30,434 nt of DNA. It comes from Chloroflexota bacterium (GTDB lineage: Bacteria; Chloroflexota; Anaerolineae; Aggregatilineales; Phototrophicaceae). This document shows, one piece after another, positions 1 to 8,918 of the stretch. The stretch spans positions 382 through 30,815 of the forward strand of contig JAPOYU010000090.1 in NCBI GenBank assembly GCA_026706395.1. The letters are read 5' to 3'. Each line of letters begins with the position of its first letter. The stretch's first letter is position 1. A program made the translations under genes and the position numbers. The notes under the pieces are model-generated. The model was not told the origin of the DNA, did no database searches, and saw only the letters and a list, made by a program, of their open reading frames with translations.

Positions 1-97
1 CCGACACGGCAAATCAGCGCGCGCGTCTCACTCTCGGATTGCGCGACCTTCGACATGTTGCGCTTCCTTTTCAATTGTGGCTTGGCTGTCAGCGGCG

Positions 98-364
98 CTA
101 GCCTTCGCCGTATGTGGAACTACGCTTATGTGCCACCGCTGTTTGCACATCATCTCGCGCAACGTCGCCGTATAACTCGTCCCAGAGCGCGTCCAGCATT
201 TCCTGCTCGAACTCGACAAAGTGACAGACATCACAAATGAAGGCGCGTGTATTGGGGATGCTCAATAGCTGCCCGTGGTAAACATCAACAAAGGTGGTTG
301 TCTGCAGCGCGCAGCGGCCCACTGTGCAGCGCGGGCAGGCATAAGCTCTAGCTTTGGCGTCCAT
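98..364 (-). CDS. YgiT-type zinc-finger protein
   Basis: Small 88-residue protein with two CxxC pairs, CPRC near residue 11 and CDVC near residue 45. They are separated by a segment with the T-rich strand typical of the YgiT/MqsA-type N-terminal zinc finger. The fold should bind one structural zinc. In MqsA this domain is joined to a DNA-binding HTH, but here the C-terminal part (about residues 55-88) is short, acidic then basic, and shows no HTH, so a DNA-binding antitoxin role cannot be claimed. The gene starts 12 bases after lepB and is probably the last gene of that unit; a weak AGGA/GGTG purine stretch precedes the ATG. A partner toxin, if any, would lie beyond the left edge, since positions 1-97 show no gene. 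The zinc-finger call is fairly sure; the function is unknown. Confidence 0.72.
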   Translation of the reverse strand: MDAKARAYACPRCTVGRCALQTTTFVDVYHGQLLSIPNTRAFICDVCHFVEFEQEMLDALWDELYGDVARDDVQTAVAHKRSSTYGEG

Positions 365-376
365 TCTTACACCGTC

Positions 377-949
377 CTAGTTTGGAATGATCCCGATAGC
401 GCCCAGCGGAAAATACCGGAATATCACCTGCCCGACGATCTTTTGAATTGGCACGGCATTAAAGCGCCGCGAGTCCCGGCTGTTATTGCGATTATCTCCC
501 ATCACAAAGTACTGATCCTCGCCCAAAGTCCAACTATCATCACTGCAGCGCGAGATTCGACAGGCCTCTTTGATGTAGGGCTCGTCCAGCAATTCGCCAT
601 TGATGCGCACCTGCTGATCCTTTAATTCTACCGTTTCACCCGGCAAGCCAACTACGCGCTTGATCAGCATGATGCCGCGGGCCGCCTCACTGGGAACCAG
701 AGAGTTGAAGACAACGATATCGCCGCGCGCGGGCGCTCCCAGCAGATAATGCAGCCGACTAACCACCAGGCGGTCATCGCCGTGAAAGGTGGGCTCCATG
801 CTGTGTCCGTCAACCAGCGAGCGCGGTATCGCCAAGTCAAACAGCACAGTGACCGAAATAACGAAGAGCACCGTACTGACAATCTCCAAGACGAAACCGG
901 GGGTCTTAAGGCGCGGGCGAGGCAAATCTACAATGTGGCTGCGAAACAT
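377..949 (-). CDS. lepB: Signal peptidase I
   Basis: Type I leader peptidase that removes signal peptides from exported proteins at the outer face of the cytoplasmic membrane. The 190-residue protein has one membrane segment at about residues 18-41. The catalytic Ser50 lies in GHSMEPTF, and the general-base Lys97 in LIKRVVGLPGE. The late conserved box GDNRNNSRDSR is near residues 151-161. Length and single-span topology match short Gram-positive-type enzymes rather than the two-span E. coli LepB. The ATG at 949 is preceded by AAGGAG at about 5 bases. A promoter with a perfect TATAAT lies upstream at 1014-1042, so the gene can be expressed separately from der. The window also encodes TatA and several exported proteins that would be clients. 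Confidence 0.96.
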   Translation of the reverse strand: MFRSHIVDLPRPRLKTPGFVLEIVSTVLFVISVTVLFDLAIPRSLVDGHSMEPTFHGDDRLVVSRLHYLLGAPARGDIVVFNSLVPSEAARGIMLIKRVVGLPGETVELKDQQVRINGELLDEPYIKEACRISRCSDDSWTLGEDQYFVMGDNRNNSRDSRRFNAVPIQKIVGQVIFRYFPLGAIGIIPN

Positions 950-1013
950 CCGCTCTCCTTATTTCCCCGCCTGCGGCGCCCTTGCCGCAGAATCCTTGCC
1001 GACGACAGAACAG

Positions 1014-1042
1014 ATTATATGACTGCAAACTGGACCCCGCAA
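1014..1042 (-). promoter_or_regulatory. Promoter of lepB
   Basis: Reading the minus strand, TTGCGG (1042-1037), a 17-base spacer, then a perfect TATAAT (1019-1014). Transcription would start near 1007 and give a leader of about 58 bases before the lepB ATG. It lies entirely in the der-lepB gap. Confidence 0.6.
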
Positions 1043-1105
1043 TGGAATTCGCCCATGACCTCGGCTCTTCACACATGGAGCGATTTGCGGCTGGCCTTTG
1101 GCAAA

Positions 1106-2491
1106 TCACTCGGCGGAAGGCGTCGGCGTTTTGTCTCTCGCGCGGAAACTCAAGCGTATCGGCGTGCCTTCGAATTCGTAGGCGTCACGGAATTGATTCT
1201 CCAAATAGCGTTTGTATGTGAAGTGTACCTGTGAGGGATCATTTACATGGAACAGGAATAGCGGCGGATCCGTCCGCACTTGCGAGCCATAGAGAAACTT
1301 AAGGCGTTTTGTGCCCTTGCCATGCGGCGGGTGCTTTTCGACCGCTTCCCGCAGAAGCCGGTTCACATCTGACGTCGGCATGCGCAAAAACCGCGCCTCC
1401 CATACTCTGTGAGCGGCTTCCAGCACTTGATGAACCCGCTGGCCTTCCAATGCGCTGATGAATATGACCGGCGCATAATGGACAAAATGCAATCGGTCGC
1501 GGATGGTATCGCTGAAGGCGTTCATGGTGAACGCGTCTTTTTCGACCGCGTCCCATTTGTTCACAACTATGACCAGGCTCCGGTATTCGTCTATGATGTA
1601 CCCGGCAATATGCTCGTCCTGCTCGGTCACACCCAAGTTGGCATCGATGACAAGCAGGACAACGTCCGCGCGCCCGATCGCCTTCATGGCGCGGATTACA
1701 CTGTACTTCTCCACACCGGCTTCAATGCGTCCGCGCCGGCGGATGCCAGCCGTATCAATCAGTGTGACGCGCTCACTGAAATACATGATATCCGTGTCGA
1801 TCGCATCGCGTGTTGTGCCGGCGACGGCGCTGACGATCGCGCGGTCCTGTCCAATCAGCTTGTTCAACAGGGTACTTTTGCCGGCGTTTGGACGCCCCAC
1901 AATGGCGATCTTAAGATGCTCGTCAAGCTCGTCGTCCAGATCTGACAGCGGCGCGTCAAGCTTCAGAATGACCTTGTCCAGCAGATCGCCAACGCCCAGC
2001 CCATGTATCGCGCTTATGCCAACGACCTCCTCCAGGCCCAAGCTGTAAAAGTCGTAGACTTCGTCTTCGTGTCTCTTGTCATCCAGCTTGTTGGCCGCAA
2101 CCAGAACGGGCTTGTCCGTCCGCCGAAGTATCTCGGCAATCGCCTCGTCAGCCGCGGTAACGCCAAACTGGGCATCCACCACGAGCACAATGACATCGGC
2201 GGCGTCGATAGCGATCTTCGCTTGGCCGATGATTTCGGCGACAAATTCAGCGCTGCCTTCCGCAAGCGGCGATTCGTCGCGCGAGCCGGCTGGTTGATAA
2301 ACTTCGATGCCGCCGGTATCCACCACCTGAAACGTAACACCGTTCCAAAAAGACTCGCCATGCAGTCGATCGCGCGTTGTGCCCGGAATCTCATGCGTAA
2401 CCGCCAGCCGTTCTCCCACGAGCCGGTTAAAGAGTGTGCTCTTGCCGACGTTCGGACGCCCTACCAAAGCGACAATCTTCTTGCTTGACAT
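1106..2491 (-). CDS. der: Ribosome biogenesis GTPase Der (EngA)
   Basis: Essential double-GTPase that helps mature the 50S subunit. The 461-residue protein carries two complete Era-like G domains. G1 has GRPNVGKSTLFNRL near residue 12, GTTRDR, DTGG and NKLDD. G2 has GRPNAGKSTLLNKL near residue 201, DTAGIRRRG and NKWDAVEKD. A C-terminal KH-like domain follows. Between the first DTGG and the G1 helix is an insertion of about a dozen residues (starting VYQPAGSRDESP) absent from the E. coli protein; this is a difference by eye and does not disrupt the fold motifs. The gene follows cdaR after 120 bases, with a candidate promoter in that gap. No strong Shine-Dalgarno sequence precedes the ATG at 2491, but the protein begins right at the first G-domain strand, which supports this start. 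Confidence 0.97.
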   Translation of the reverse strand: MSSKKIVALVGRPNVGKSTLFNRLVGERLAVTHEIPGTTRDRLHGESFWNGVTFQVVDTGGIEVYQPAGSRDESPLAEGSAEFVAEIIGQAKIAIDAADVIVLVVDAQFGVTAADEAIAEILRRTDKPVLVAANKLDDKRHEDEVYDFYSLGLEEVVGISAIHGLGVGDLLDKVILKLDAPLSDLDDELDEHLKIAIVGRPNAGKSTLLNKLIGQDRAIVSAVAGTTRDAIDTDIMYFSERVTLIDTAGIRRRGRIEAGVEKYSVIRAMKAIGRADVVLLVIDANLGVTEQDEHIAGYIIDEYRSLVIVVNKWDAVEKDAFTMNAFSDTIRDRLHFVHYAPVIFISALEGQRVHQVLEAAHRVWEARFLRMPTSDVNRLLREAVEKHPPHGKGTKRLKFLYGSQVRTDPPLFLFHVNDPSQVHFTYKRYLENQFRDAYEFEGTPIRLSFRARDKTPTPSAE

Positions 2492-2533
2492 ATCAGGATG
2501 TGGCTCCTGCCGCTCCTATGCGCTTACAGACGG

Positions 2534-2562
2534 ATTCTAGTCGTGGGTGAAAGCTATTTGCA
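2534..2562 (-). promoter_or_regulatory. Candidate promoter of der
   Basis: On the minus strand, TGCAAA (2562-2557), a 17-base spacer and TAGAAT (2539-2534). The -10 matches the consensus at five of six positions; the -35 is weak. The same CGACTAGAAT context occurs at the miaB promoter. Confidence 0.35.
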
Positions 2563-2611
2563 GGCGAAAACGCGCCGCGCAGCCCATTGCGCCCGGGATT
2601 GGAATTGCCGC

Positions 2612-3919
2612 TTAGGAAGATGAGCCCTCGTCAGCAGCATCCGGCGAGTCGCCGACCGATTCCGCTGATTCCGGCGAACTTATCTCGACATTCAGTTCAG
2701 CCGGCGAAAGTGAAACATTTTCTTCGCTCAAATCTCCCTGCGTGACAGAAATGGAGGGCGCCATATCGTATACGCCCGGCGCCAAGCCATCCAGATCCAC
2801 AATCACTTGTATGCCGCCTCCGGTCAGCGACTCCACCTGAACCACCGGACCCGTTACGATGGCGGAAACTGTCGTCGGAACGATCGACACGGTATAGCCC
2901 GCTGCCAAACCAATTTGCCCGACTTCGATGCTATCAATTTGTCGCGAAACCACTATTGGAATGATCTCAATGGAAACAGTAATATTGCTGTCTCCGCCCA
3001 TGACGAACAATTCCTCATCGGGCAACTGAATAGGCACGCTAGTCACGAAGCCTTCTTCGCGATCTTCCAGGCTGATTGGCGCCGTCAGGAGTGTATCGGC
3101 GATTTTAGCCAACTGCTCCGGCGCGCCACTCACAAATAGGGACTCCGGATCGTAACTCTGATTCTTCAGTGTAAAGCCTTCGGGGAGCGTCTCAAACAAT
3201 AAGTTAGGACGAACCGCAATCTGACGAATGTCATCGCGTCGCGCGATATTGACCGCGACAGTGGCGTTCTGTGGTTCAAGCTCTACATCTTCCACCCGGT
3301 TCCCATCGGCATCGACCGCACGAAGACGCAGATCGACTTCTACAGGATTTCGGCTCGCGGACAAGTCGAGTTCGCCGCGAACCGCCACAACTTGTGAAAC
3401 CAAGCTGTCAGCACCGCTCACAAGGACCTGCTCTATACCTGGAACGGGTTCCTGGTGGCGGAACCCCAGCGGCGGCGGCTGTGAAAGTTCTATCAGGATT
3501 CTGGTGTGTCGGGAAACTCGCGGCTCGAGTTCGACCGAAATATGCGATGGCGCCACTCGCGAAACCAATCGGCGAGAACCCGTGGCATTGGGCTGCACGA
3601 GCTCTACTTCCAGCGGCGCCAAATGCGTACCCGGCCCGAAACGCGTAAGGTCGGCCCGGACCAATATGTTGGACGCCAACTGCGAAGACACCGCCGTTTG
3701 CGATCCTTGTATCGTCACATCGACTGATCGCCTTGGACTGCTGGTCATAACAGCAGTATCGTCGGTTACGAATTGGATAGGGATGGCGATGAATCGGCGT
3801 TGCCTTATGGGATCCGCCGAAGTCACAGCGATATACCAGACCGCGGTCGCCAGCAATGCCGATACCGCGAGCCACAGCAGGTTGCTCGCCGTTTCCGAGC
3901 GCAACATCCGCCGAATCAT
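2612..3919 (-). CDS. cdaR: CdaR, YbbR-domain regulator of diadenylate cyclase
   Basis: Membrane-anchored extracytoplasmic protein that modulates the c-di-AMP synthase CdaA in the systems where it has been studied. The 435-residue protein has a short cytoplasmic start, one membrane helix at about residues 13-33, then beta-rich YbbR repeats (I estimate four) through about residue 415. An acidic, Ser-rich low-complexity tail follows. Its ATG overlaps the cdaA stop as ATGA (3919-3916), so the two are translationally coupled, as expected for partners. The third gene usually found with this pair in Firmicutes, glmM, is not here; der and lepB follow instead. The YbbR repeats are too divergent for exact boundaries by eye, but the gene pair makes the call solid. 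Confidence 0.88.
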   Translation of the reverse strand: MIRRMLRSETASNLLWLAVSALLATAVWYIAVTSADPIRQRRFIAIPIQFVTDDTAVMTSSPRRSVDVTIQGSQTAVSSQLASNILVRADLTRFGPGTHLAPLEVELVQPNATGSRRLVSRVAPSHISVELEPRVSRHTRILIELSQPPPLGFRHQEPVPGIEQVLVSGADSLVSQVVAVRGELDLSASRNPVEVDLRLRAVDADGNRVEDVELEPQNATVAVNIARRDDIRQIAVRPNLLFETLPEGFTLKNQSYDPESLFVSGAPEQLAKIADTLLTAPISLEDREEGFVTSVPIQLPDEELFVMGGDSNITVSIEIIPIVVSRQIDSIEVGQIGLAAGYTVSIVPTTVSAIVTGPVVQVESLTGGGIQVIVDLDGLAPGVYDMAPSISVTQGDLSEENVSLSPAELNVEISSPESAESVGDSPDAADEGSSS

Positions 3920-4794
3920 GTCTGCGCCCGCTGCCTGCTGCTGCGAGTTTGCAGGCGCAACCTGAGATCGGCAAGCATTTCGCGCAGCCGCCCTCGCAGC
4001 GAGAGCGAAGCGTCCTCCGCGGGACCGTAATAGGCGTTGAGGATGAGCCGCAGTCGCTGCGAGTCCAGGTCAAGTATCATGCGCCCGGTGTTGGTTACGG
4101 AAATCTTGCCCGTTTCCTCAGACACGATTACACAAAGCGCATCGCCCACCTCGCTAATGCCCACCGCCGCCCGATGACGCGTACCGAGATTGGGATTTGG
4201 CAGATTGCGGCTGGCTGTGATCGGCAGTACGGAAGAGGCCGAAGCAATGCGCCCGCTGCGATCGACGATCACCGCGCCATCATGCAACTCGGTCCTCGGC
4301 CAGAACACCGTCGCAAGCAAGTCGGCGGATACCTCGCTATCCAGCCGGATACCGGTACGAATGTATTCCTGCAAGCTGCTGTTGCGCTGCAAAACGATTA
4401 AGGCGCCATGTCGACGTTCAGACAGTTTTTCAGTGGCCGCGCAGATCTCATTAATCACCGAGACACGAATCTCTTGCGGCGCCTGAAAAGTCCCGATGAT
4501 TGAACCGCGCCCCAGCCGCTCCAATACACGCCGAATCTCGGGTTGGAAGATTACCGGTATGGCGATTGCCAGCGCGGTCAAACTATTTGCGATTAGCCAG
4601 CTCAAAGCCTCCAGACGAAAAATCGCCGCGACCGAGATCAATCCGATGACAATCAGCGCTATACCGCGAAACAGCGCCACCGCCTGGGTACCGCGAAACA
4701 TGAATGTGATGCCGTAAAAGAGAAGCGTGACGATGCCGATATCGACAATGTCCGTCAATTCCAGGCTCTGGAGGATTAGTACGATTTGTTCCAC
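3916..4794 (-). CDS. cdaA: Diadenylate cyclase CdaA (DacA)
   Basis: Membrane enzyme that condenses two ATP into cyclic di-AMP, a second messenger controlling osmolyte and potassium balance and envelope stress in many bacteria. The 292-residue protein has three hydrophobic helices in the first 85 residues, followed by a DisA_N catalytic domain. The signature DGA is at 172-174 inside ELHDGAVIVD, and RHRAA at 206-210 is followed by GISE. The later VSEETG/ISV strand is also present. Order and length match the CdaA class rather than DisA or CdaS. It is the first gene of the cdaA-cdaR-der-lepB run, with candidate promoters 60-100 bases upstream. A phosphodiesterase to degrade c-di-AMP is not in the window. 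Confidence 0.95.
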   Translation of the reverse strand: MEQIVLILQSLELTDIVDIGIVTLLFYGITFMFRGTQAVALFRGIALIVIGLISVAAIFRLEALSWLIANSLTALAIAIPVIFQPEIRRVLERLGRGSIIGTFQAPQEIRVSVINEICAATEKLSERRHGALIVLQRNSSLQEYIRTGIRLDSEVSADLLATVFWPRTELHDGAVIVDRSGRIASASSVLPITASRNLPNPNLGTRHRAAVGISEVGDALCVIVSEETGKISVTNTGRMILDLDSQRLRLILNAYYGPAEDASLSLRGRLREMLADLRLRLQTRSSRQRAQT

Positions 4795-4855
4795 GCGCTG
4801 TCTTCCACCAAATCACAAGGCGCCAGAAACACGCGACCAAGGGAAAGTTTAGCTG

Positions 4856-4900
4856 CTTGTATTAACACGCCCGGCAGTCTCAAGTTATGACATTCTAACA
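4856..4900 (-). promoter_or_regulatory. Candidate promoters of cdaA
   Basis: Two minus-strand candidates in the argF-cdaA gap. The proximal one is TTGAGA (4883-4878), a 16-base spacer and TACAAG (4861-4856). The distal one is an extended -10, TGT followed by TAGAAT (4900-4892), with no clear -35. Either would give the c-di-AMP genes expression independent of argF. Confidence 0.45.
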
Positions 4901-5002
4901 TTGTTTGACATCTTGCGCCGTCTCATCGACCGCTACATAGCCGTAGGGTTGGAAAGCCGTTGGGTAATCAGCGGGGATAAGTGTCGGCGAATAGCGTCGC
5001 CG

Positions 5003-5920
5003 TTATGCCAGCAACCGCGCCAAAATGGCTTTTTGAGCGTGCATGCGGTTCTCCGCTTGGGCGAAAACTCGAGACTGCGCTCCGTCCATAACTTCGTCGG
5101 TGATCTCGTCGCCACGGTGCGCCGGCAAGCAGTGCATGACGATCGCCGTCGGCTTAGCCCCTTGCAACAAGCCAGCATTAACCTGAAAAGCCTCGAACTC
5201 GCCAGCGCGCTCCGCCGCTTCCGCTTCCTGGCCCATACTTACCCAGGTATCTGTATAAACGACATCCGCCTCGGCCACCGCTAACTGCGGTCGTGTTTGC
5301 ATTTCAATAACAGTCCCGTTGCATTCGGCGATCGCAAGGGCTTGTTCTCTGATCGGCGCTTTCATTTCGTAGCCCTCGGGGGTCGCAATGCTGAAGCTTA
5401 TCCCAAAATGCGCGCAAGCCAAGGCCACCGAAGCCGCTACATTATTGCCATCGCCAACAAAGGCCAGCTTCAAGCCTTCCAGCCGGCCAAGACCCTCGCG
5501 TATAGTGAGGATATCCGCCAGCGCCTGACAGGGATGATAATCATCGCTCAAACCGTTGATCACAGGCACGCGCGAAAACTCCGCCAGTTCAACAACGTCT
5601 TGATGATCGAAGACGCGCGCCATGATGCCATCGACATAGCTTGATAAGACGCGGGCCACATCCGGCACGCTCTCGCGCACACCCAGACCAATCTCCTGCG
5701 GTCCCAGCATAATCGCGTCGCCGCCAAGGTGCTTCATCGCCATTTCAAATGATACGCGCGTCCGCAAAGATGGCTTCTGGAATATCATGCCCAGCGTCTT
5801 GCCCCGCAATACGGGTTCATTGCCGCCGCCGCGCCATTCCGTCTTCAAGCATAACGCCAGGTCAATCAAATCGTTCAACTCGTCGGCTGTGCAACTCGCC
5901 AAATCCAAAAAATGTCTCAT
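5003..5920 (-). CDS. argF: Ornithine carbamoyltransferase
   Basis: Transfers a carbamoyl group from carbamoyl phosphate to ornithine to make citrulline in arginine synthesis; a cytosolic trimer in known cases. The 305-residue protein has the carbamoyl-phosphate loop KPSLRTRVSFE (near residue 49), the HPCQALAD segment (near 129), the ornithine-side DTWVSMGQE (near 224) and the HCLPAHRGDEI box (near 264) with the reactive Cys. The DxxxSMG and HCLPxHRG pair separates it from aspartate and putrescine carbamoyltransferases. It sits alone among non-arginine genes, 88 bases after polA, with a hairpin in the gap. The ATG at 5920 lacks a strong Shine-Dalgarno site but matches the usual family N-terminus (RHFLDL). 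Confidence 0.96.
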   Translation of the reverse strand: MRHFLDLASCTADELNDLIDLALCLKTEWRGGGNEPVLRGKTLGMIFQKPSLRTRVSFEMAMKHLGGDAIMLGPQEIGLGVRESVPDVARVLSSYVDGIMARVFDHQDVVELAEFSRVPVINGLSDDYHPCQALADILTIREGLGRLEGLKLAFVGDGNNVAASVALACAHFGISFSIATPEGYEMKAPIREQALAIAECNGTVIEMQTRPQLAVAEADVVYTDTWVSMGQEAEAAERAGEFEAFQVNAGLLQGAKPTAIVMHCLPAHRGDEITDEVMDGAQSRVFAQAENRMHAQKAILARLLA

Positions 5921-5979
5921 GTATCGATCGTCTCACTTACTTGTCGATGGCTTGGGGGGGACAAAGCAAAGGCCGTACC

Positions 5980-6006
5980 GCTTGCGGCCAGCGGCGAGCC
6001 GCAAGC
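5980..6006 (-). terminator. Hairpin after polA, possible terminator
   Basis: Perfect 9-bp inverted repeat GCTTGCGGC / GCCGCAAGC (5980-5988 and 5998-6006) with a 9-base loop, placed 3 bases after the polA stop. Downstream on the minus strand is a T-richer stretch (CTTTGCTTTGTC) but no clean T run, so termination would be weak or factor-assisted. Confidence 0.4.
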
Positions 6007-6008
6007 GC

Positions 6009-8798
6009 TCAGGCAATCTCTTCCATATCGCGCCAATTTTGCCCGCTGCTTGCATTCGCCTTCAACGGAACTCGCAAGGGTTGACCATCCGGGAAGGCCG
6101 ATTCCATTGTGTGGACCACCAACTTGGTCACCGTCGGCAATTCTTCTTCTTTGACTTCCAGAACGAGCTCATCGTGAACCTGCAAGATCATCGTCGCGTC
6201 AAGGCGCGCATCAGCCAGCTTAGCATAGAGATTAATCATCGACTGTTTGAGAATATCCGCCGCCGTCCCTTGAATGGGCATGTTGATAGCGGCGCGCTCT
6301 TCCGCGGAGGTGCTGCGGCGATTGCCATTCGACTTGATCGCGGGATACAGCCGACGACGCCCATAGAGCGTTTCGGTGTAGCCATGCTCCCATACAAAGG
6401 CCTTTGTATTCTCGATGTATTGTTGCACGCCGGGCATCCGTTCAAAATAGGTCTTGATGAAGGCGTCCGCCTCCTCCCGCGTCAGATCACTCTCGCGCGC
6501 CAAACGAAACGCGCCCATACCGTACATCAAGCCGAAATTCACGCGCTTGGCAAAGTTCCGCTGCTCATAGGTAACATCTTCCGGCGCAATGCCATTCACC
6601 GTCGCCGCCGTCGCCTGGTGAATGTCGAGCCCTTGGTGAAAGGCGCTGATCAAGGTCTCGTCTTGACTGATATGCGCCATGACGCGCAATTCGATCTGGC
6701 TGTAATCGACGGCGAGCAAGACGAAACCCGCCGGCGCCACAAAGGCGCGGCGCACCTCCCGCCCCAACTCTGTGCGGATGGGGATATTCTGCAGATTCGG
6801 ACTGTTGCTGCTGAAGCGCCCTGTCGCCGAACCGGCCTGATTGTAGCTCGTATGCAAGCGCCCAGTACGACCATTGACCAGCGTTGGCAACGCGTCCACA
6901 TAGGTGCTCTTCAACTTCGTCAGTTCTCGGTATTCCACGATCAAACTGATTATTGGGTGGGCATCCTTCAGCGCATCCAGCGTGGTCGCGTCAGTGGAAT
7001 AGCCGAGCTTCGTCTTCTTCAGGCCGTCGGTCGGCAACTCCAATACCTCGAAGAGCACTGTATTCAACTGTTTCGGGCTACCAATATTGAACTTGCCACT
7101 ATTGCCCTCGTGATAAATTGCGTCTTCCAAACCGGCGATGTCAGAGGCCAAGCGTCGACTCATATCGTCCAGAAATTCCACGTCGAGCGTAACACCTTTA
7201 TATTGCATGCTGGCGATGATCGGTATCAGCGGCAGCTCAAGCGATGTATACACCTGCCCGAACCTGGCGCCGCTCAACTCGTTCGCAAGCGGCTCAACAA
7301 GGCTGAATGTCATCGCGGCATCGGCGGCGGCATAAGGCGCGACCGCGTCAATCTCGATCATGTCCATCGTCGTCTGATTCTTGCCTTTGCCGAGCAAGTC
7401 CGAGAGCTCCGTCATCTGGACATCCAGCGTCTGCGCCACCAACGCTTTTAAACCCAGAAACTTGCTTATCGGATTCTTGACCCATTCCGCCAGCATGGTA
7501 TCGAAGGCGATCGGCGCGACATCGATGCCATAACGGCGCAAGATCATCAGATCGTAGACGGCATTATGCGCCGTCTTCGCAATGCCGGGGTCTTCGAGCG
7601 GGTCACGTATCGCCTCGATCACGGTATCCAGAGGGAGCTGATCGCCCACCGGCCGCGCGAACATATCAGCTTGCCCGTCTTCTCCGGTTACTCGATGCCC
7701 CACAGGCAAGTAATAGCCACGCTGCCCATCAACCGCCAACGATATGCCCACCAGCTCCGCCGACATCTGGTCGATGCTTGTAGTCTCCGTATCGAAGGCG
7801 ATGGCGCCCGCGCCTTTCAACACCGCGACCAGTTCAGCCAACTGGGCCTCTTCACGCACGACGACAGTCTCTACGACATCCTGCGCATACACGATGGAAG
7901 AACCATATTCTTCGTCTTGCAGCTGCCCCGAAACTTTATGCAGCCGCTCGCGCAAGCTGCGGAATTCAAGCTCTGAGAATACGGCATCCACCAAGCCCAA
8001 GTTGAAGTCTTGTCCAACACAGGCCTCCAGGTCGAGCTCAATATCCAGATCACTCATGATGGTGGCCAACCGGCGGCTAAGAAAGGCCATGTCCTTTCCG
8101 GCGACCAGACGGTTGCGCACGCGCGTGCCGATATCGTCCAGATTCTCGTAAATCGTCTCCAGGTCACCGAATTCTTTTAACAGCTTCGTAGCCGACTTTT
8201 CGCCTACGCCGGCCACGCCCGGGATATTGTCCGAACTGTCGCCCATCAAGGCTTTGAGATCCACCAACTGGCTCGGCTCGATATCATATTTCTCACGAAA
8301 GGCGCTGACATCCATCACAACATCGGGGCCGCCGCGTTGAGGCAACTGCACGCGCACATGCGGACCAAGCAGTTGGAGAATGTCGCGATCACCGGTGGCG
8401 ATATGCACGTCCAGCCCTTGCTCCACCGCCTGCCGGCTTATCGTGCCCAGGACGTCATCGGCCTCCATATTGGGCATGGTCAGGCATGGTATGTTGAAGG
8501 CCTCCACCAATTCACGAATCCGATCCAGTTGACTGCGCAAGTCATCCGGCATTTTCTCTCTTGTCGCCTTGTATTCGGGGTATATTTCTTCGCGCGCGCT
8601 CAAGCCCTCGTCAAAGGTAACCGCCAGATACTTAGGTTGATGATGTTCATAGACATCCAGCAGCGTGCGGCTGAAACCATACACGGCGCTAGTGCTTTCC
8701 CCTGTAGATGTCGTGAATCCACCGCGCTGCAGCGCAAAGTAACTGCGATAAGCGAGCGCATGACCATCGATCAAATACAAAACCGGCCGTGTTTCCAT
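6009..8798 (-). CDS. polA: DNA polymerase I with 5' and 3' exonuclease domains
   Basis: Repair and Okazaki-fragment polymerase of 929 residues with all three activities apparently intact. The 5' nuclease (about 1-290) shows IDGHALAYRS, EADDVLGT and TGDRDILQL. The 3'-5' proofreading domain (about 325-505) keeps FDTET (335), HNAVYD (411) and YAAAD (489). The polymerase domain shows DYSQIELR (698), the O-helix RNFAKRVNFGLMYG (747) and QVHDEL (873). Proofreading is lost in Taq-like enzymes but should work here. I chose the ATG at 8798, preceded by AGGT, over a TTG 39 bases upstream. The family N-terminus begins at this ATG, and the likely -10 box lies at 8838-8843, too close for the upstream start. 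The gene follows the receiver/transposase-like gene after 120 bases. Confidence 0.97.
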   Translation of the reverse strand: METRPVLYLIDGHALAYRSYFALQRGGFTTSTGESTSAVYGFSRTLLDVYEHHQPKYLAVTFDEGLSAREEIYPEYKATREKMPDDLRSQLDRIRELVEAFNIPCLTMPNMEADDVLGTISRQAVEQGLDVHIATGDRDILQLLGPHVRVQLPQRGGPDVVMDVSAFREKYDIEPSQLVDLKALMGDSSDNIPGVAGVGEKSATKLLKEFGDLETIYENLDDIGTRVRNRLVAGKDMAFLSRRLATIMSDLDIELDLEACVGQDFNLGLVDAVFSELEFRSLRERLHKVSGQLQDEEYGSSIVYAQDVVETVVVREEAQLAELVAVLKGAGAIAFDTETTSIDQMSAELVGISLAVDGQRGYYLPVGHRVTGEDGQADMFARPVGDQLPLDTVIEAIRDPLEDPGIAKTAHNAVYDLMILRRYGIDVAPIAFDTMLAEWVKNPISKFLGLKALVAQTLDVQMTELSDLLGKGKNQTTMDMIEIDAVAPYAAADAAMTFSLVEPLANELSGARFGQVYTSLELPLIPIIASMQYKGVTLDVEFLDDMSRRLASDIAGLEDAIYHEGNSGKFNIGSPKQLNTVLFEVLELPTDGLKKTKLGYSTDATTLDALKDAHPIISLIVEYRELTKLKSTYVDALPTLVNGRTGRLHTSYNQAGSATGRFSSNSPNLQNIPIRTELGREVRRAFVAPAGFVLLAVDYSQIELRVMAHISQDETLISAFHQGLDIHQATAATVNGIAPEDVTYEQRNFAKRVNFGLMYGMGAFRLARESDLTREEADAFIKTYFERMPGVQQYIENTKAFVWEHGYTETLYGRRRLYPAIKSNGNRRSTSAEERAAINMPIQGTAADILKQSMINLYAKLADARLDATMILQVHDELVLEVKEEELPTVTKLVVHTMESAFPDGQPLRVPLKANASSGQNWRDMEEIA

Positions 8799-8837
8799 GT
8801 CCCCGACCTGACACTTTTCCGAGATGATGTAGCGCAA

Positions 8838-8843
8838 AGTATA
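8838..8843 (-). promoter_or_regulatory. Candidate -10 element of polA
   Basis: TATACT on the minus strand, five of six to consensus, about 40 bases before the polA ATG at 8798. No convincing -35 is seen at 16-18 bases, so this is only a partial promoter. Its position argues against the upstream TTG start. Confidence 0.35.
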
Positions 8844-8918
8844 GTCGACGCGCCGCCAATGTCACAGTTGGATTTACACCGGCGCCAATCAGGCAAGAAC
8901 GATATATCCCGACCTAAC

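Noticed and set aside
4795..5002. A c-di-AMP (ydaO-type) riboswitch before cdaA
   Set aside because: The 208-base region shows promoters but not the conserved core or the strong helices of that riboswitch.
5787..7451. A 554-residue plus-strand open frame opposite argF and polA
   Set aside because: It mirrors the codons of two well-supported genes, has no recognisable domain and is rich in His/Arg/Gln, the usual composition of antisense shadows.
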